Shown here piece by piece: positions 19,424-28,027 of a stretch of 64,000 nt of DNA. Origin of the DNA: CAVWXT01 sp963759115 (GTDB lineage Bacteria; Planctomycetota; Planctomycetia; Pirellulales; Thermoguttaceae). A model generated the notes under the pieces. That model saw nothing but the letters and a program-made list of their open reading frames with translations, had not been told where the DNA came from and made no database searches. The stretch lies in the NCBI GenBank assembly GCA_963759115.1, contig CAVWXT010000002.1, forward strand, positions 248,001-312,000, read 5' to 3'. Positions within the stretch are counted from its first letter, which is position 1. Each line of letters begins with the position of its first letter. Both the position numbers and the translations under genes were made by a program.

Positions 19424-20209
19424 GTGCGCTTGTGAGTGTATCGAATCAGCAAGGTGCAAGTCCTTGTCGAAATTGGGTTTGAACTTCGTAACCGAAAGTA
19501 ACTGTGTCCTCGTGAGAGGGGGTGGAGAGCAACTGAAGGTGAACGGCTGGTCCGCAGGATGACGAACTCGATTCGGCCGGTTGTCGTGGCGAGCCTGCTA
19601 GGAAAAGGCGAAGCCCAAGTGACGCTGTGGTCCTCGCAAGGGATGCGGTCGGCAGACCGCGCGGTAAGCTCCGGGGGGAAACCAAACCAAGCCCCAGAGG
19701 CGGCAACAGGTGGTTGGAGGCGGAACGGTCGGAAGGTTTGATACATGAAGCAAGGAGACCTGGGCGGGTACAAGGACGAAGTTCATTGTCCCTGATAAGG
19801 ATACGAAGAATCGACCGCCCAGGAGTCAGAGCGTCCATACGAGCGAGGAAGCGGGGCAATGCCCGTCGAGCAAAGGGACGCAGGAAAGGGGATGAAACAT
19901 GACGCACGGCCAAAACCACACCGTACCGCGAGTGTCGGCAACGACTAGCCACGACGGACTGCGTCAGGCACACGTAACTTGGCTCAGATTGGCCGCACCG
20001 TCGATGTTGCATGTTGGTGGCCTTCCCGTGAAGGTCAGGGCCTTTCGCTTCTGCCGATCCCGAGAAGGAACCTTGTTTCCTTCCCGCGCTCGGTTCACCA
20101 ATCCTCTACGAGGTAACACCACTAACCGGAGAGCCGGATGCGGGAAATCCGCCAGTCCGGTTCGGAGGGAGGGGAGGCCGGGAACTTAACCGGCCTTCCC
20201 TACCCCTAT
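19424..20209 (+). mobile_element. ORF-less group II intron, copy 1 (786 nt)
   Basis: The 5' end is GTGCG, matching the group II consensus GUGYG. The 3' end carries domain V (20131-20163), then domain VI with a bulged adenosine at 20202, 8 nt from the 3' terminal AT. The copy at 37241-38026 has the same length at a constant offset of 17817, and every conceptual translation of the two is the same, so they appear identical. There is no room for a reverse transcriptase, and no open frame inside resembles one, so a maturase would have to come from elsewhere. TAGGA at 19599-19603 could be exon-binding site 1, pairing with TCCTA at the end of the 5' exon (inference). Insertion in a hairpin arm recalls class IIC introns. 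Confidence 0.88.
20131..20209 (+). ncRNA. Group II intron domains V and VI (copy 1)
   Basis: Domain V is 20131-20163: GAGCCGGA pairs with UCCGGUUC and includes the catalytic AGC, with an AG bulge and a GCGG/CCGC upper stem capped by a GAAA-like loop. It is 33 nt, one shorter than the usual 34, and a U-C mismatch replaces the usual U-A beside the bulge. Domain VI: bases 20170-20181 pair with 20190-20201, A20202 is bulged, and 20167-20169 pair with 20203-20205. The bulged A is in the branch-point position. Confidence 0.85.
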
Positions 20210-20237
20210 CAATAAATTCACAAGCTCTCTGGCGTCC

Positions 20238-22457
20238 ATGAATCGTCGCAGCCACCGATCCAAGTTGACTAAGAAAGCCGCCGCAGCCCTGCCCGGCAAG
20301 AGCGCACCTGCCGGCGGCAAGCAATCCACGCCGCCTCCGAGTCGCCCCGCAAGGGGATCGTCGTCACGGGCGATCATGTTGGCCGCGGCCGTCCTCGTGC
20401 TGGCGGCGATGGCGGCCTACCACAACAGTTACGGCGGGGCGTTCGTCTTCGACGACAATCTCTGGATCGTGGAGAACCCGAGTATTCGGCAGCTTTGGCC
20501 GATCTGGCAGGTGCTCTGGCCGCGGGACGCGGGAATGGTCGGCGGCCGTCCCGTGGTCAGTCTGACGCTGGCCGTCAATTACGCCTTGGGCGGAACCGAT
20601 GTCTGGGGCTACCATGCCGTGAACCTGGCCATCCATATCCTGGCGGCCCTGGCGCTGTTTGGCGTCACGCGGCGGACGTTGATCTCGCCTCGCCTCCAGG
20701 AACGGTTCGGCGCGGCCGCCACGCCGCTGGCCCTCATGGTAGCGACGCTATGGACGGTCCATCCCCTGCAAACGGAGGCCGTGACCTACGTGATCCAGCG
20801 CACCGAGGCCCTGGTGGGGCTCTTCTATCTGCTGACGCTCTATTGCGTCATTCGCGGCGCGACTTCGGGCAAGGCGACACTCTGGTACGTGGCGGCCACC
20901 GCGGCGTGTCTGGTAGGCATGGCCACCAAGGAAGTAATGGCCACGGCGCCGGTGATTGTGCTGCTGTACGACCGGACTTTCCTGGCCGGCACGTTCCGAG
21001 AGGCGTTGCGGCGACGTTACGGTCTGTACCTGGCGCTGGCTGCCACTTGGAGCGTGGTCGCGGGGTTGCTCATCTCGACGGGTTTCCACGGCGGCACGAC
21101 CGGCTTCGAGTTGCACAAGTTCACCTGGTGGTCGTATCTCCTGACGCAGCCGGGCGTGATCGTGCATTATCTTCGGCTGGCGTTCTGGCCGGCAGGGCTA
21201 TGCCTGGAGTACGGCTGGCCCGCGGCACGCACCGCGGGCGATATCGCTCTTCCCGGGATCTTGGTGCTGAGCTTGCTCGGTTTGACAGTGTGGGCGCTGG
21301 TGAAGCGGCCGGTCTGGGGCTTTCTGGGGACCTGGTTCTTCGTGATCCTTGCGCCCTCGTCGAGCGTTGTGCCCATCCAGGACGCGGCCTTCGAGCACCG
21401 CATGTACTTGTCGCTGGCGGCGATCGTGGCCGGTGTGGTGGCGGGCGGATGGCTGGCAGGCCAGCGACTCGTCCGCCGCGGGCTGATTTCACCCTCGGCG
21501 ATGCAAATAGCCGGCGGCTCTCTGGCCGTGTTCGCCGTGTTCACGCTCGCTTATCTCACCGTCTCACGTAACGAAGACTACCGCAGCGATCTTGCGATCT
21601 GGCAGGACACGGTGGACAAGGCCCCCAACAATGAGCGGGCCCGCGTCTTCCTTGGCTTGGCTCTCTCATCACGAGGAGGGGTGGACGAGGCCATGACCCA
21701 GTTCAAGAGGGCGCTGCAAATCAACCCCGACTATGTGTTCGCCTACGTCAACCTTGGTTCGGCCTCGGCGGCCCGCGGGCGGGTGGACGAGGTCGTCACC
21801 TACCTCCGCAAGGCCGCAGAGATCAGGCCCGACTTGGCAGAGATCCGCAACAATCTCGGCGTGGCCTTGACGCGCGACGGAAAACTGGACGAAGCCGTCG
21901 CCCAGTTCGGCAAGGCCCTGGAAATCGACCCCGACTACGCCGACGCGCACAACAATCTCGGCCGGATTCTGGCCGAAGCGGGGAAAACGGCCGAAGCCAT
22001 GCCGCATCTTCGGAGGGCCCTGGATATCAACCCGGATTATGCCGACGCACACTACAGCCTAGGCGTGGCTCTGGCCGGCCGCGGACGGATGGACGACGCG
22101 ATGACCCATTTTCAGGACGCCCTGAGAATCAGGCCCGACTTCGCGGAGGCCCACTATAATCTCGGCGTGGCCTTGGCCGGTCGCGGACGGGTAGACGATG
22201 CCATAAGCCATTTCCGGAGGGCCCTGGCGATTCAACCCGACTTCGCCGCCGCCCACTACAACCTGGGCGTGGCCCTGGCCAGTCGCGGATTCCGAGACGA
22301 AGCCAACCTGCATTTCCAAAAGGCCCGGAAGATCACGTCGCAGCAGGAGCAACATCGAGCGGCGGGCCCCGTCCAAGCCAAGGTTCCGCCTCTTGGCGCG
22401 GGCACTCCCCGCGGAGACGCGCCCTCTGCGCCGGCGCTTCCGCCCACGCGACCTTGA
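20238..22457 (+). CDS. TMTC-like membrane protein: GT-C-type multi-spanning domain plus TPR repeats
   Basis: 739 aa. The N-terminal 430 residues contain about ten membrane segments with the loop features of TMTC/GT-C O-glycosyltransferase relatives: FVFDDNLWIVENPSI (acidic pair in the first outer loop), YHAVNLAIHILAALALF, WTVHPLQTEAVTYVIQRTE, GMATKEVMATAPVIVLLYD and EHRMYLSLAAI. The C-terminal 270 residues hold about seven TPR units with A-X-X-N-L-G-X-A-L and N/R-P-D-(Y/F)-A patterns. The family includes lipid-linked-sugar-dependent mannosyltransferases in eukaryotes; bacterial members are uncharacterised. The ATG is only 28 bases past the end of intron copy 1 and no Shine-Dalgarno is obvious there, so expression may depend on splicing or on a leaderless-like start. 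Confidence 0.82.
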   Translation: MNRRSHRSKLTKKAAAALPGKSAPAGGKQSTPPPSRPARGSSSRAIMLAAAVLVLAAMAAYHNSYGGAFVFDDNLWIVENPSIRQLWPIWQVLWPRDAGMVGGRPVVSLTLAVNYALGGTDVWGYHAVNLAIHILAALALFGVTRRTLISPRLQERFGAAATPLALMVATLWTVHPLQTEAVTYVIQRTEALVGLFYLLTLYCVIRGATSGKATLWYVAATAACLVGMATKEVMATAPVIVLLYDRTFLAGTFREALRRRYGLYLALAATWSVVAGLLISTGFHGGTTGFELHKFTWWSYLLTQPGVIVHYLRLAFWPAGLCLEYGWPAARTAGDIALPGILVLSLLGLTVWALVKRPVWGFLGTWFFVILAPSSSVVPIQDAAFEHRMYLSLAAIVAGVVAGGWLAGQRLVRRGLISPSAMQIAGGSLAVFAVFTLAYLTVSRNEDYRSDLAIWQDTVDKAPNNERARVFLGLALSSRGGVDEAMTQFKRALQINPDYVFAYVNLGSASAARGRVDEVVTYLRKAAEIRPDLAEIRNNLGVALTRDGKLDEAVAQFGKALEIDPDYADAHNNLGRILAEAGKTAEAMPHLRRALDINPDYADAHYSLGVALAGRGRMDDAMTHFQDALRIRPDFAEAHYNLGVALAGRGRVDDAISHFRRALAIQPDFAAAHYNLGVALASRGFRDEANLHFQKARKITSQQEQHRAAGPVQAKVPPLGAGTPRGDAPSAPALPPTRP

Positions 22458-22535
22458 CCCAGTCGGTCATCGGCCGCCGAAAGGGCATGTTCGCAAGGCC
22501 GTGCCTCTGGTCCCCTCTCCCAAAGGGCGAGGGCA

Positions 22536-22653
22536 GGGCCGATCAGTTTTCCCAAATACGACTTGTGGGAGGCGACTCCAGTCGCCGATCTGCGGCTGTT
22601 CTCGGGCAATCGGCGACTGGAGTCGCCTCCCACAGTGAAGAACTGATCGGCCC
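22536..22653. repeat. Palindromic element P1, empty copy (118 bp, no intron)
   Basis: Perfect 13-bp terminal inverted repeats GGGCCGATCAGTT (22536-22548 and 22641-22653) enclose the same GGAGGCGACTCCAGTCGCC core stem that carries the introns. Read on the minus strand, its left half ends CCTCCCA then CAAGTCGTATTTGGG, which aligns with CCTCCTA|CAAGTCCTATTCGGG around intron copy 2. It is therefore a near-identical unoccupied site. It sits just downstream of the DUF1080 stop and of the TPR gene stop, and could serve as a terminator. Confidence 0.85.
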
Positions 22654-22670
22654 AAAGGTTGAGGGGAGAT

Positions 22671-23714
22671 TTACTTGACGACCGGCCGCAGCACGATGTT
22701 CCGATACTCGATGCCCGTGTGATCGCCCTGCAAGTAGATCGGGCCGGGCCGAGATTGATCCGCCCACAGCGCACCGCCGGTGCATCCCAGCAGCGGTTGG
22801 TTGTCGATGATCTTCGTGCCGTTGAGGATCACGGTGACGTGCCGATCGACCAGCGTGATGTCGAGCGTCTGCCATTCGCCTGCCGGCTTCTCGGCCGCCA
22901 CGGTCGGACAGATGCGGCTGTAGATCGCGCCCATGTTGTGCGGATCGAGCTTCTTGCCGTAGCTGTCAAACACCTGAACTTCGTAGATGCCGCGGAGGTA
23001 CACGCCACTGTTGCCATTCTTGGGAACGCGGGTTTCCAGCTTGAGGTTGAAATCGTTGAACTCCTGCTCCGTGCGGAGATTGCCGAACGATTTGCGCGGT
23101 TGGCCCGGCTCCTGCGCCACGCGGTTCACCAACACCCCGTCCTGAACGCTCCAGCCGCTGGCCGCGTTGGCATTGGTCAGCTTCCAGCCGGTGAGGTCTT
23201 TGCCGTTAAAGAGCACGACCGGCTCGCCGAACTTCACTTTCGACAGGTCAGGCGTCGGCGGCACGGGCGGAGTGCGACTGCCAGCGAACTTCACGCCGCC
23301 CGCTTCCCGGCGGGGATCGTTGAGCGTGAGGTCGAGCTTGTCGCCGGTGGCCACGGCGGTGATCGTCGTGGTAGCGGTCGTTGCCTTGCCTTTGCCGCCG
23401 GACCTCTGCACGCGGGTGAGCACGAGCTTGCCGTCTTCCAGCTTGGCGCTCGCGACCGGTTCGACGCTGCCGCCGCCCCAGAGCAGGCTGGCCTGCAACT
23501 GGCCGTCCTTCTCCGTCACGCCCAGCCAGCCGGCCCCGCCGCCGGGAATCGTCAAGTCCCAGCCGCCGAGATACGGCTGCGCAGCGTCGGCGGCAGACGC
23601 CTGGTCAGCGGCACCGCTCAATACGGCCGTCAATAGACCACAAACCGCGACGAAAAGCATTCGCCGGCCGGACACAGAGTTCCGAACGTCAAGCTGACAG
23701 AATTGCGCGTGCAT
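22671..23714 (-). CDS. DUF1080 (3-keto-disaccharide hydrolase family) secreted protein
   Basis: 347 aa with a signal sequence (GRRMLFVAVCGLLTAVLSG, cleavage near AADQASA). Residues about 45-160 are a small beta domain (WDLTIPGGGAGWLGVTEKDG). Residues 165-345 are the DUF1080 concanavalin-like sandwich: VVLFNGKDLTGWKL, W-S-V-Q-D-G-V-L, EFNDFNLKLETRVPKNGNSG, VYLRGIYEVQVFDSYGK and the closing GPIYLQGDHTGIEYRNI. The family is large in planctomycetes and includes periplasmic 3-keto-glycoside hydrolases. AAGGAG lies 8 bases upstream of the ATG, fixing the start. Followed 128 bases away by a TIM-barrel isomerase on the same strand, a common pairing. Confidence 0.9.
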   Translation of the reverse strand: MHAQFCQLDVRNSVSGRRMLFVAVCGLLTAVLSGAADQASAADAAQPYLGGWDLTIPGGGAGWLGVTEKDGQLQASLLWGGGSVEPVASAKLEDGKLVLTRVQRSGGKGKATTATTTITAVATGDKLDLTLNDPRREAGGVKFAGSRTPPVPPTPDLSKVKFGEPVVLFNGKDLTGWKLTNANAASGWSVQDGVLVNRVAQEPGQPRKSFGNLRTEQEFNDFNLKLETRVPKNGNSGVYLRGIYEVQVFDSYGKKLDPHNMGAIYSRICPTVAAEKPAGEWQTLDITLVDRHVTVILNGTKIIDNQPLLGCTGGALWADQSRPGPIYLQGDHTGIEYRNIVLRPVVK

Positions 23715-23842
23715 GGTAGCTCCTTATGTTTGTTCAAGGGAAATATCAGCGAGAATCAGTGGAAATCAGTGTTCCCGCCACACGGACGCTTGCCCGTGCG
23801 GCTGCCTTTGGAACTTCGAGCCAGTTGTCTCTCAGCGGGCCG

Positions 23843-24704
23843 TTACTTGGCCAACTCGGCGCAGGTCTTGTCGAAGAACGCGATGCACAACGGCAGGCTC
23901 TTTGCCAGATCGTCCAGGCTGCCGCGCTCGTACTCGATCGAGAAGTAGCCCTTGTAGCCTTGCCGTTTGAGCTCCTGCATCATGCCCTTGGCGTCGGCAA
24001 CGCCGGTGCCCCAGGGCACGTCTTGGGCCTTGGGGCCGTACGTGTCCAGGTCCTTGAAGTGCAAGTGCATGATGCGGCCTTCCAGCATCTTGAGCGTCTC
24101 GACCGGCTTGTGATTGGCCCGCATCCAGTGGCCCGTGTCGGCGCACGAGCCGATCAACTTGCAGCGATCCTTGCAGGCGGCCAGGACCTTTTCCGGCGGC
24201 CAGCTTTGCGGGTGGTTGTGCAAGGCCATCTTGATGTTGTACTCGGTGCAGAGCTTGTCGTGGACCGCGTTGGGCACGACTTCAGTCACCAGGACCTCGA
24301 TGCCCATCTTCTTGGCCCACTCGAAGACCTTCCGCGCCCGGCTCGTCGGTGGGTACGGGACCGACGCCGAAGGCGATGACCTTCAGCCCACCCGCATCGG
24401 CCAGCTTCTTCTTGATCTCGTTGCAGGTCTCGTCGCTCATGTTGTTCTCGGTGGTGGCGCTGGAGCCGGCGCGGACTTTCTGGCCGGGGTACATCTCCAG
24501 ATACTTGATGCCCATTGCGGCCGCCTTGTCGATCGTCTCGAAGAGCGTCAGCCGCCGAAGGGTCCAGCACTGCAACGACAGCTTGAAGCCCAGCTTCTCG
24601 GACGCCGAATCATCCCGCTTGCTCGCGGCCGGATCGGCGGCCAGGCACTGGAGCGCCACCATCATCGCCAACAGGGCCACGATTCCAGAGCAGTAGAGTC
24701 TCAT
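23843..24704 (-). CDS. Secreted sugar phosphate isomerase/epimerase (single frameshift)
   Basis: A TIM-barrel protein in two frames. The N-terminal part (24282-24704) has a signal peptide (MRLYCSGIVALLAMMVALQC), FKLSLQCWTLRRLTLFETI and GIKYLEMYPGQKV. The C-terminal part (23843-24307) continues MGIEVLVTEVVPNAV, IKMALHNHPQSWPP, GSCADTGHWMRAN, IMHLHFKDL and FSIEYERGSLDDL. One extra C near 24335 (GAGCCGGG) explains the break: without it the join reads PTDERARKVFEWAKKMG, as expected for the family. The upstream GGAGAG supports ATG 24704. About 287 aa when corrected. The metal-site acids and histidines of the family appear intact, so a sequencing error is more likely than decay. Confidence 0.82.
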
Positions 24705-24843
24705 GCGTTTCTCTCCGTAACTTGAGGGGACCATCGTTGTTTGGCCATCGCCCGAACCGGTTCCGGGCGAACGCCGGCCATTATCGCATACCGCAATGGG
24801 CGCCGCAAGCGCCCCGCCGCCCATCGCGGATGGATGGGCCTAA

Positions 24844-24940
24844 CAGTCCGTTGAAAAAGGGGACTGGCTCCGAACGGACAAGCGAAAACCCCGCGAGAAA
24901 CAATGGTCGTGAGGTGCCTGTCCCCTTTTTCAACGGACTG
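24844..24940. repeat. Palindromic miniature element with 21-bp perfect inverted repeats
   Basis: 24844-24864 (CAGTCCGTTGAAAAAGGGGAC) and 24920-24940 are perfect inverted repeats around a 55-base centre. Immediately outside, CTAA occurs on both sides (24840-24843 and 24941-24944), compatible with a TA or CTAA target duplication. The tip CAGTCCGTTGA differs from the other palindromes in the window, but the layout is the same. It lies 29 bases past the proB stop. Confidence 0.75.
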
Positions 24941-24969
24941 CTAACCCCGTTCTCAGCGCGGCACGCCCG

Positions 24970-26129
24970 TCATTCTTCCTTGGCGGCCCTCCGCGTGGTC
25001 ACCACCATGTTGTCGCGGTGAACGATCTCGTCGTAGGGACAGTAGCCCAATACTCCGGCGATCTGCCGCGTCTTGAGCCCCTTGATGCGGCGGATGTCCT
25101 CGGCGCTGTAGTTGGTCAAGCCGCGGGCGAACTCCACGCCCTCGGGGCCACGCAGCGCGACGACGTCGCCCTTGTGGAACTCCCCTTCGGCGTCCACCAC
25201 TCCGGCCGCCAACAGGCTGCGGCCCTTGAGCTCGATGGCGGCCCGTGCCCCCGCGTCGAGGAACAGCCGGCCCGAGGCTTCACGGTCAGTCCGATCCAGC
25301 GCTTGCGGGCGGCCACGCTCTGCCCTTGCGCCAGGAACAGCGTGCCGACCGGCTCGCCGGCAATGATCCGCGGCAGGATGTCGGGCGTTCGGCCGGAGGC
25401 GATGATCACGTTCTCGCCGCCGGTCGTGGCCAGCCGGGCCGCTTCCAGCTTGCTCGCCATCCCGCCCCGGCTCAGTTCGCCCGATCGATCGCGCACCAGC
25501 CCGAACACCGACGGATCGAGCCGGTCGACCGTCCCGATCACCTGGCTGCCCGGGGCACGCGGATCGCCGTCGAACAGGCCGTCCACGTCCGAAAGCAGCA
25601 CCAGCAGCGGGGCGCGGATCAGGTTGGTGACGATCGCCGCCAACCGGTCGTTGTCGCCGAAGGTGGTTTGCAGTTCCTCAACCGCCACGGTGTCGTTTTC
25701 GTTGATGATCGGCACGGCGCCGAGTTCGAGGAGCATCAGCAGCGTATTGCGGGCGTTGAGATAGCGGGTGCGGTGTTCGAGGTCCTCGGCCGTCAACAGC
25801 ACCTGGCCAGCGTGATGGCCATGCTTGTGCAGCGACCGCTCGTAGGCCTCGACCAGCATCGTCTGACCGACGGCGGCCACGGCCTGGAGATGGGCCAGAT
25901 CGGTGGGCCGGCTCTTCAGCCCCAGCCGTCCCATGCCGGCCCCGACGGCCCCGGAGCTAACCAGCACCACCTTTCGGCCGGTCGAGAGCACGCGATGGAT
26001 CTGATCGGCGAGCCCTTGGATTCGCTCGGGGTCGAGCTGTCCGTCCTCGCGGGTGAGCACCCGCGTGCCCACCTTGACCACGATGGTGGTGGCCAGGGCG
26101 GCAATCTCTTGTCGTAGTAGATCGGTCAT
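24970..26129 (-). CDS. proB: Glutamate 5-kinase (proline biosynthesis), frameshifted before the PUA domain
   Basis: Phosphorylates L-glutamate to gamma-glutamyl phosphate, first step of proline synthesis. The amino-acid kinase fold is clear: TTIVVKVGTRVLTREDGQ, VLVSSGAVGAGMGRLG, LNARNTLLMLLELGAVPIIN, ENDTVAV, FGDNDRLAAIV and LSDVDGLFDGDP. Next comes the G-(G)-M-A-S-K-L-E-A-A-R segment. The frame breaks near 25275: one G is missing from a run, and with GGGG the text reads KPRGRLFLDAGARAA. The rest, a C-terminal PUA domain (LLAAGVVDAEGEFHKGDVV, RGLTNYSAEDIRRIKG), is read at 24970-25212. The start MTDLLRQEIA at 26129 fits family length (about 386 aa corrected). No proA is adjacent in this window. 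Confidence 0.92.
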
Positions 26130-26565
26130 AGGCATCCAAGATACCCCACTTCCGGCCGATGCAAAAGGGCGGTGCGAGTTTGTCCCCTGGCGTTCACGCC
26201 TCTCGCCCCTCTCGACTCGCCGCCGCGTCCTCTTGTCTAACAACTCGCTCCAATTCCAATTCCTATCTCCGTTGCTTCCCAACGCTCTTCCCACGGTTCT
26301 GAAGTCTGGACTCCACGCCGTCGACCATCATGCGCTCTTGGTCGGGGGGGGGGGGGTTCAAGATCAGGAAGTGTGCCACCCGAATGGTCGGTATATTGCA
26401 GTCATTCCGGGCAGCGCGGTAGAATCAGTGGTTCTGCGATGCAGGACGGAAAGGCGTGATGGCACGGAGGCGGAACCGAAACCTTCCAACAACGAGCAAG
26501 GGCCACAAGGCAAAGACCCGTTTGGTCGTCCCCCGTAGGACAAGATGAACAATCAGTGATGTCCG
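26130..26565. other. Intergenic region with a 12-base G run
   Basis: About 435 bases with no supported gene. It contains 12 consecutive G residues at 26344-26355, a place prone to slippage in replication and sequencing. A 29-codon frame at 26460-26549 rich in Arg/Lys is too short to support. Confidence 0.45.
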
Positions 26566-26811
26566 CTATTCAGCCCTCTTGGGACTCCCATACAGATAAT
26601 GGTCATGGTTCTCGGCCATATCATGCGGCAAGCCGATCGCCTTGCCAGCGTGTTTGAGCAGCCTTTGGCCGAGCGTCTCGCCGTGCTCATCTCTCGCTGA
26701 TTCTTGCTTTCCGACGGGAAACGGCTCGACAATCACCGCCAGCCCCTCGGGCAGCGTGACCAAATCGTCCAACACCACCACACCTTTTTCCACGTGACCG
26801 TGGTACGTCAT
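26566..26811 (-). CDS. Small antitoxin-like protein (81 aa)
   Basis: The sequence starts MTYHGHVEKGVVVLDD and continues LPEGLAVIVEPFPVGK. This is the beta-hairpin pattern of small DUF104/AF2212-like or AbrB-like antitoxins (G-X-V-X-X-G-X-V-V-L-D, L-P-E-G). The C-terminus GLPHDMAENHDHYLYGSPKR is a tail I recall from small planctomycete proteins. An excellent AGGAGGT sits 6 bases upstream of the ATG. No toxin gene is adjacent: the next gene is divergently transcribed dihydrouridine synthase. It is either an orphan antitoxin or a stand-alone DNA-binding protein. Confidence 0.65.
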   Translation of the reverse strand: MTYHGHVEKGVVVLDDLVTLPEGLAVIVEPFPVGKQESARDEHGETLGQRLLKHAGKAIGLPHDMAENHDHYLYGSPKRAE

Positions 26812-26895
26812 GTCGACCTCCTAATTTCGGAGAAGCTCTCCTCATTGTACCATGCCGCTGCACGTGTTACAGTGCGAAATCGGCCCACAAACAGC

Positions 26896-27948
26896 ATGAT
26901 TGACCATCTTCCCCAACTCCAACTCGGCCCGGTGGCCGTCGATTTCCCCGTCGTCCAGGCGCCGCTGAGCGGATACAGCGACTGGCCGATGCGGGTGATC
27001 GCGCGGCGGCTGGGGGCGGCCTACACCGTGTGCGAGGTGATGCTCGACCAGTTCATCCTCAACGTGACCAAGGGCCGCAAGGCGAAGCGGTTTCTCCGCG
27101 TCACGGACGACGAACACCCTTGCGGCGCCCAGTTGATGGGGGCGCTGCCCGAAGAGTTTCCGCCGGCCGCACTGAAACTCGTGGCAGCCGGCTTCGACGT
27201 GATCGATCTGAACTTCGCCTGCCCGGTGAAAAAAGTGCTGGGCCGCTGCCGCGGCGGGTTTCTGCTGAGCGATCCCGACACCGCGCTCTCGATCGTCGGC
27301 CGGGTCCGCGACGCGCTGCCGCCGCACGTGCCGCTCACGGTGAAGATGCGCCGCGGCATGGACGACAGTCCGCAGAGCCGCGAGCGGTTCTTCGCCATCT
27401 TCGACGGGGCGTTTCGCCTCGGCGCCGTTGCCGTAACGGTACACGGCCGCACCGTTCGGCAGCGTTACGAGGGGACCAGCTCGCGCGAGTTCCTCCGCGA
27501 GGTGAAGCAGCACGCCGGGCCGCGAACCGTGCTGGGCAGCGGCGATCTCTTTGCGGCCCAAGACTGCCTCGACATGTTCCGCGAGACCGGCGTGGACGGC
27601 GCCGCGGTGGCCCGCGGCGCGATCGGCAACCCGTGGATCTTCCGCCGCGTTCGCGCATTGGCTGGCGGCGTGACGTTGCCGCCGCCGACTCTGCACGAGC
27701 AGCGCGAGGTGATCGCCGAGCACTACCGCATGGCCGAAGAGATTTACGGCCCCAGCCGCTGTTGCCGGGTGATGCGGAAGTTCGGCATCAAGTACGCCCG
27801 GCTGCACCCCCAGTTCCAGCAAGTGCGCGACGCCTTCGTGGCGGTGAGCCAGCCGGGCCACTGGCGAACGGTACTGGAAACGTGGTACGCCGAGGACCTT
27901 CCCGGCGTAGAGCCGTCGTCTCCGTCCGATGGCTACTACGCATCGTGA
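26896..27948 (+). CDS. tRNA-dihydrouridine synthase family protein
   Basis: FMN-dependent reductase of uridines in the tRNA D-loop. 350 aa from ATG 26896. TIM-barrel signatures: VVQAPLSGYSDWPMRVIARR (FMN phosphate side), CEVMLDQFIL, AQLMGALPEEF, the catalytic cysteine in DLNFACPVKKV, LTVKMRRGMDD, VTVHGRTVRQRYEG and the end-of-barrel GVDGAAVARGAIGNPWIF. The catalytic region has RCRGGFLL in place of the usual small-residue run, a moderate deviation. Upstream frame extension to 26704 has no domain and overlaps the antitoxin-like gene, so it was dropped. Followed 79 bases later by a membrane protein on the same strand. Confidence 0.92.
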   Translation: MIDHLPQLQLGPVAVDFPVVQAPLSGYSDWPMRVIARRLGAAYTVCEVMLDQFILNVTKGRKAKRFLRVTDDEHPCGAQLMGALPEEFPPAALKLVAAGFDVIDLNFACPVKKVLGRCRGGFLLSDPDTALSIVGRVRDALPPHVPLTVKMRRGMDDSPQSRERFFAIFDGAFRLGAVAVTVHGRTVRQRYEGTSSREFLREVKQHAGPRTVLGSGDLFAAQDCLDMFRETGVDGAAVARGAIGNPWIFRRVRALAGGVTLPPPTLHEQREVIAEHYRMAEEIYGPSRCCRVMRKFGIKYARLHPQFQQVRDAFVAVSQPGHWRTVLETWYAEDLPGVEPSSPSDGYYAS

Positions 27949-28027
27949 GTCTCGGGCCCGGAATGCGTTTGCAGCTCGGCCGATCTTCCGGCACAATGGC
28001 GATTTCGGCCAGAGAAGAGGCGCCCCG

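Noticed and set aside
19446..20012. 188-codon minus-strand open frame inside each intron (also 37263-37829)
   Set aside because: It is antisense to the intron RNA and has no domain, reverse transcriptase or endonuclease motif. Its conservation between copies follows from the introns being alike.
22519..22667. Target duplication around the empty P1 copy
   Set aside because: CCCAAAGGGCGAGGGCA and CCCAAAGGTTGAGGGGA on the two sides are similar but imperfect and overlap the tip, so they do not prove a duplication on their own.
26460..26549. 29-codon Arg/Lys-rich frame
   Set aside because: Too short, no ribosome site and no recognisable family.
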